This document shows positions 59,219 through 64,000 of a stretch of DNA of 64,000 nucleotides, one piece after another. Made by a program: the position numbers and the translations under genes. The stretch covers positions 307,601,857 to 307,665,856 of the forward strand of contig CM060709.1 of assembly GCA_030686995.1 (NCBI GenBank). Direction: 5' to 3'. The first letter of the stretch is position 1; every line of letters starts with the position of its first letter. The notes below the pieces were generated by a model. It was not told where the DNA came from. It made no database searches and worked only from the letters and a program-made list of their open reading frames with translations. Source of the stretch: Artemisia argyi. Taxonomy: Eukaryota > Streptophyta > Magnoliopsida > Asterales > Asteraceae.

Positions 59219-60298
59219 ATCCTAAATATATTAGGAGATCGAAAGGATTCGAGGAGCCCATCCCGGTTAGTAGTCATTTCTTGCACTAAGTTACCAAAGC
59301 TAATGGAGAAAGGATGTTACCTTTTCTTAGCTCAAATTTTTGAGGAAGGAGGGACGAAGAAAAAGGAAAGGTGCATTGGAGATGTGCCTATAGTTTGTGA
59401 TTTTCCTGATGTGTTTCCTGATGATTTGCCGGGAATCCCGCCGACTAGACAAGTGGAGTTTCAGATTGAGTTGATACCTGGTGCTGCACATGTAGCACGA
59501 GCGCCTTATCGTCTTGCACCTACCGAGCTCGAAGAGTTGTCAAAACAATTGGCGGAGTTAGCCGAAAAAGGATTCATAAGACCAAGCTCTTCACCTTGGG
59601 GAGCCCCAGTCTTATTCGTGAAAAAGAAGGATGGATCGTTTCGTATGTGCATTGATTATCGAGAGTTGAACAAGTTAACGGTGAAGAATAGATACCCGTT
59701 ACCGAGGATCGACGACTTGTTCGATCAACTTCAAGGATCAAGTGTGTATTCGAAGAACGATTTGAGATCGGGATATCATCAACTTCGAGTTCGCGAAGAA
59801 GATATTCCGAAAACGGCTTTCAGAACCCGTTACGGGCATTACGAGTTTCAGGTGATGCCGTTTGGGTTGAGTAACGCACCGGCGATATTCATGGATCTCA
59901 TGAATCGGGTGTGTAAGCCTTACTTAGATAAGTTTGTGATTGTGTTCATCGATGGCATTCTGATTTATTCGAAGAGTGAGAAGGAGCATGAGGAGCATCT
60001 AAGACTTATCTTAGAATTGCTCAGGAAGGAGAAACTCTATGCCAAGTTTTCTAAATGCGAATTTTGGATTCCGACGATACAATTTTTAGGTCATGTAATT
60101 GATAGGCAAGGAGTCCATGTGGATCCTGCTAAGATTGAAGCGATTAAAGATTGGGCTGCACCAACGACCCCAACAGAAGTTCGTCAATTTTTAGGTTTAG
60201 CCGGTTATTACCGAAGATTCATCGAGGGATTTTCAAAGATAGCTAAACCATTAACCAAATTGACTCAAAAGAGTGTTACGTATGAATGGGGAGATTAA
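59219..60298 (+). pseudogene. T2 reverse transcriptase
   Basis: [73 protein letters not shown]. The catalytic FIDD is FIDG (second Asp lost; intact in T1), so this RT would be inactive even without the stops. TAA at 60296-60298 replaces AAA of T1. Confidence 0.93.
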
Positions 60299-62218
60299 GA
60301 AGAGGAAGCATTTCAATTGCTTAAGAAGATGTTGTGTAGTGCTCCTATCTTAGCGTTACCTGAAGGTAACAAGGATTTCGTCGTCTATTGTGACGCTTCA
60401 CATAAAGGATTGGGAGCCGTGTTAATGCAACGAGAGAAAGTGATAGCTTATACTTCCCGACAGCTCAAAAAGCATGAGAAAAACTACACCACCCATGATT
60501 TGGAGTTAGGTGCTGTGGTTTTTGCTTTAAGGATATGGAGACATTACTTGTATGGAACCAAGTGTGTAGTGTTTACTGACCACAAAAGTTTACAACACAT
60601 CTTGAATCAAAAAGAGCTCAATATGAGACAACGACGTTGGATTGAGTTGCTAAGCGATTATGATTGCGAAATTCGCTACCATCCTGGTAAAGCAAACGTT
60701 GTTGCTGATGCTCTTAGTCGAAAAGAAAGAATACCACCATTACGAGTTAGGTCATTGGGAATGACTATCGTATCGCCATTACCGTCTCAAATAATTGAAG
60801 CTCAAACGGAGGCGTTGAAAGCAGAAAACCGATCTACTGAGCATATATTTGGGATGGCTGAGAATGAGAAAGGATTTGTTAAGCGTTCTGATGGATTACT
60901 ATGTTTTGGAGATCGGATTTGGGTACCTTTATATGGAGGAATTCGGGAGTTAATTATGAATGAGTCGCATAAGTCAAGGTACTCTATTCATCCTGGGTCT
61001 GACAAGATGTACCAGGATCTTAAGAAATTATATCGGTGGCCAAACATGAAGGCAGATATAGCATCGTATGTTAGTAAGTGCTTGACATGTTCTAAGGTTA
61101 AAGCCGAACATCAGAGACCGTCAGGATTACTGACGCAACCAGAACTTCCAGTCTGGAAATGGGAGCGGATTACAATGGACTTCATTACCAAATTACCGAG
61201 GACAGCTAGCGGTTGTGACGCTATCTGGGTAATTGTGGATCGTCTGACAAAGTCTGCTCATTTCCTTGCAATTAGTGAAGATGATAGTGTGGATAAACTT
61301 TCGAGGTTGTATGTGAAGGAAATTATTTCTCGTCATGGAGTCCCGATATCGATTATTTCTGATCGCGATAGCCGTTTTACGTCAGCTTTGTGGCGATCAC
61401 TTCAAACGGCTTTGGGGACGAGACTTGATATGAGTACTGCATATCATCCCCAAACCGATGGTCAAAGTGAGAGGACCATTCAGACTTTAGAGGATATGCT
61501 TCGTGCATGTATCATAGACTTTGGTAAAGGCTGGGAGAAGTATTTACCCCTTGCGGAATTCTCCTATAATAATAGCTACCACACAAGTCTTAAAGCTGCA
61601 CCATTTGAAGCTTTGTATGGTCGAAAATGTCGTTCGCCTATTGGTTGGGCAGAAGTTGGAGATAGCCAACTCACAGGCCCTGAACTTATCTTGGAAACTA
61701 CAGAGAAAGTAGCTCAGATTCGTGAACGGTTACAAGCAGCCAGAGATAGGCAGAAAAGTTACGCCGATCAAAGACGTAAACCCTTAGAGTTCCAGGTTGG
61801 AGACAAAGTGATGCTGAAATTCTCGCCTTGGAAGGGTGTGATACATTTCGGGAAATGTGGAAAACTCAACCCACGCTACATTGGACCATTTCTTATTTTG
61901 GAAAGAATTGGGCCCGTAGCTTATAGGTTGGAATTACCACATGAACTGAGTAAAGTTCACGACGTGTTTCACGTTAGTAATTTGAAGAAATGCCTTTCTG
62001 ATGAGATGCCTATTATTCCGATGAAGGATATTCGTATTGATGAGAAATTGAATTTTGTGGAAGAGCCAATTGAGATTTTAGATCGTGAAGTTAAACGACT
62101 CAAGCGAAGTCGCATTCCACTCGTCAAGGTTCGTTGGAATTCCCGACACGGACCAGAATTTACGTGGGAACGTGAGGACGAGTTCCGGAAGAGATATCCG
62201 AAGCTTTTCACTTCGTAG
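60299..62218 (+). pseudogene. T2 RNase H, integrase and chromodomain
   Basis: Open for over 630 codons. RNase [42 protein letters not shown]; integrase zinc domain [20 protein letters not shown]...CLTC; core [31 protein letters not shown] (DDE residues present); C-terminal [16 protein letters not shown] and a chromodomain ([20 protein letters not shown]). Natural TAG at 62216-62218. The fragment is the best-preserved coding block of the T family here. Confidence 0.95.
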
Positions 62219-62256
62219 ACGAATTAGTCCGAGAGAAACCCGGGACGGGTTTCTTC

Positions 62257-62270
62257 TGAGACTGGGAGGA
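62257..62270 (+). other. T2 polypurine tract
   Basis: TGAGACTGGGAGGA directly before the 3' LTR, identical to T1. Confidence 0.85.
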
Positions 62271-64000
62271 TGTGACAACCGGCAATTTAGGGAGCTATTT
62301 TGAAAAACCCGCATTACGTTAAAGTTCGTTTATAATTTTTATTTGGAATTTTTATTCATAACGAACTTGTAAGACCAATTTTATGGATAATTATATTTTA
62401 TGTTGTTATGGAATTTGTGAATTATCATTATAATTCATTATGGAAATTTACGTGATGATGTATTCTTAAAATTCTCACTGGTACTACGTTGACTCCGGCA
62501 CTAGGTTTACCTAACGGGAAATTTTATGACTTGTTTTTACGAGTCCGATGATATTTAATTAATTACGGGATGTCTTTTGGGAGATATTGAAGTTTGAAAT
62601 GAGTTCGGATTTCGGGCCGCATGTTTTACATTTACCCACTTTACCCACTCAACACAACTAGTAATATTATTATTACTAATATTATCATTATCATTATTAT
62701 TATTTAAAAAAAATAATAATAAAAAGAGTAAACCACAAAATTGGTCCCTTGTGGTCCGGTTTTCACACAAACACACCAACACTCACCCTCACTTCTCTCT
62801 CTCTCATTTTATCCCTTCCCCCTCAACCCTAGCCGCCGATTAATTATCCGGCCGCCACCACTTCACCGCCGACCACCACTACAAACCACCACCATTTTCG
62901 TGATCCCCACCATCGAATCTCCTAGATCCGCCCCTACACGCGCCTTATTACACCATTTTCATCACGAATCATCACCTTATTTCACCACCAATCGGTTATT
63001 ATTGAAGTATTATACGATTTGGAGCTTTTTGTTCGAAGGTGAGGCGAGTGTAACTCGCGTTTTTATTAAAACGTGACCCTTGGTCACGATGGGTTTAGAT
63101 CCGAACGGGTTTTCACCCAAAAACGGGAATAACACTTATGGGTTTTTATTGGAAACTCGATTTTATAAAATGGTTTGGTATCCGGGTTGTTATCCGTAGG
63201 TTTGGTTCGAACCGTGAGTCCACGACTCACGGCTTGGATATTGACTCGAGCCGTGGTGCTCGTTTTCTTGTTATTTTTGAGCCGTGGTTTGGCTCTTGGT
63301 ATCTTTGATCTCGTTGGTATATTTGGTTCGACTCTTGTGAGTCGCGGCTCGAAGCCGTGTTATTGTTGTTGTTGCCGAGACCCTTTTTGGTCGAATGGGT
63401 ATTTTTGAGTGCTCCTTGGAGCCATTTTGTGACCCTTGATACTTGGTTCGAGCCCTCTTGGCTCGTGGTATTTAACGCGACCCAGTCGAGTCGTGTAGAC
63501 TTGGGTGTGGCTTGGTAAACCAACCCGAGCGTGACCTTGCTTATTTTGTTTCTTGATTGTTAACTTGGTTTGATATTGGTTTTATTATTAGTTGGTTGGT
63601 TGCTTCATTTCTTGGCCGAATACATGTGGGTCGAGACCATGTTTGGTCTCGACATTGGATATGGGATATTGATATTGTGAAGTGTTGACGAAATGTGTTA
63701 TTGGGGACCGATTGTGAGACGGTCACTTAGATTGACGGAGATAGGTTAGTCGGGTGCCGTAGTCGGACCCTATTGTTGTAGCACGTAGATTGGGATTGTG
63801 TTGGACGGAGATGTATTGATTTTTATGACTATTGCTTATTAACTTGGACTTGGACAATGAGCCGAGAGTCATGACTCGGACATGTGACCATTTCGTATGA
63901 CTCGATAACTATTTACAATTAAAACAAATAATAAAACTCGTAATAATAATTATTGGTAATATAAACCTTTATATGAATATATAGACGTGAATAACGGATA
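62271..64000 (+). repeat. T2 3' LTR, truncated by window end
   Basis: Matches the 5' LTR from TGTGACAACC. The AAT run is reduced to about three units behind an A run; the hairpin module starts near 63212. Confidence 0.95.

Larger units (their letters stand above)
52170..64000 (+). mobile_element. T2: chromovirus (Tekay/Del-like) Ty3/gypsy element, right end outside window
   Basis: Plus-strand relative of T1: 5' LTR 52170-55706, internal 55707-62270, and the first 1730 bp of the 3' LTR. The left flank caaca (52165-52169) is the candidate target duplication. Gag and pol form one frame from 57530 to 62218 interrupted by four in-frame stops and no frameshift. The extra ORF upstream of gag has a 1-base deletion. 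Confidence 0.95.

Overview
This is nuclear DNA of a flowering plant, almost certainly a eudicot and possibly Asteraceae (a tentative call resting on recalled resemblance of the gag-only protein at 29916-32153 to sequences from that family). Nearly the whole window is nested LTR retrotransposons inserted in and around one receptor-like kinase gene on the minus strand. No bacterial or organellar features, tRNA, rRNA or CRISPR were seen.

Layout, left to right. (1) 1-10827: A1, an Athila-like Ty3/gypsy element on the minus strand, cut by the left window edge a few bases inside its 3' LTR; a solo LTR of its own family (S1, 3307-4719, TSD tctat) sits in its integrase. (2) A1 lies in the 3' LTR of T1 (10828-23830, minus), a chromodomain-bearing Ty3/gypsy element of Tekay/Del type with LTRs of about 3.5 kb and an extra ORF upstream of gag. 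(3) 23831-25343: about 1.5 kb of sparse sequence. (4) 25344-50174: remains of the kinase gene. Its exons can be followed across intact splice sites, but it is split by G1 (26010-33732, TSD gtatc), a gag-only relative of A1, and by C1 (34657-50029, TSD aaatg), a Ty1/copia element. C1 is itself split in gag by L1 (39097-48558, TSD cctta), a very young non-autonomous element with two 3609-bp LTRs. (5) 50254-51953: M1, a 1.7-kb fold-back element with 9-bp TSDs (Mutator-like), in an intron of the kinase gene. (6) 52170-64000: T2, a plus-strand copy of the T1 family, running off the right edge.

Relationships. The elements form autonomous/non-autonomous pairs. A1 and G1 share LTRs, primer site, leader and about 2.5 kb of 3' noncoding sequence, yet their coding regions are unrelated or only distantly related: the swap is bounded almost exactly by the start and stop codons. 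L1 shares primer site, leader and terminal motifs with the T1/T2 type and carries a fossil integrase. LTR divergence counted by eye (C1 about 1.8 percent, G1 about 0.7 percent, L1 about 0.3 percent) agrees with the nesting order of C1 and L1.

Most noteworthy: the A1/G1 coding-cassette exchange; a U3 array of TGACG-type palindromes directly upstream of the Athila-family TATA box; a possible self-priming arrangement in C1, which has no usual tRNA primer site; the extra acidic/coiled-coil ORF and the chain of perfect hairpins in the T family; and a kinase gene whose ATP-binding motifs are all degenerate (pseudokinase-like).
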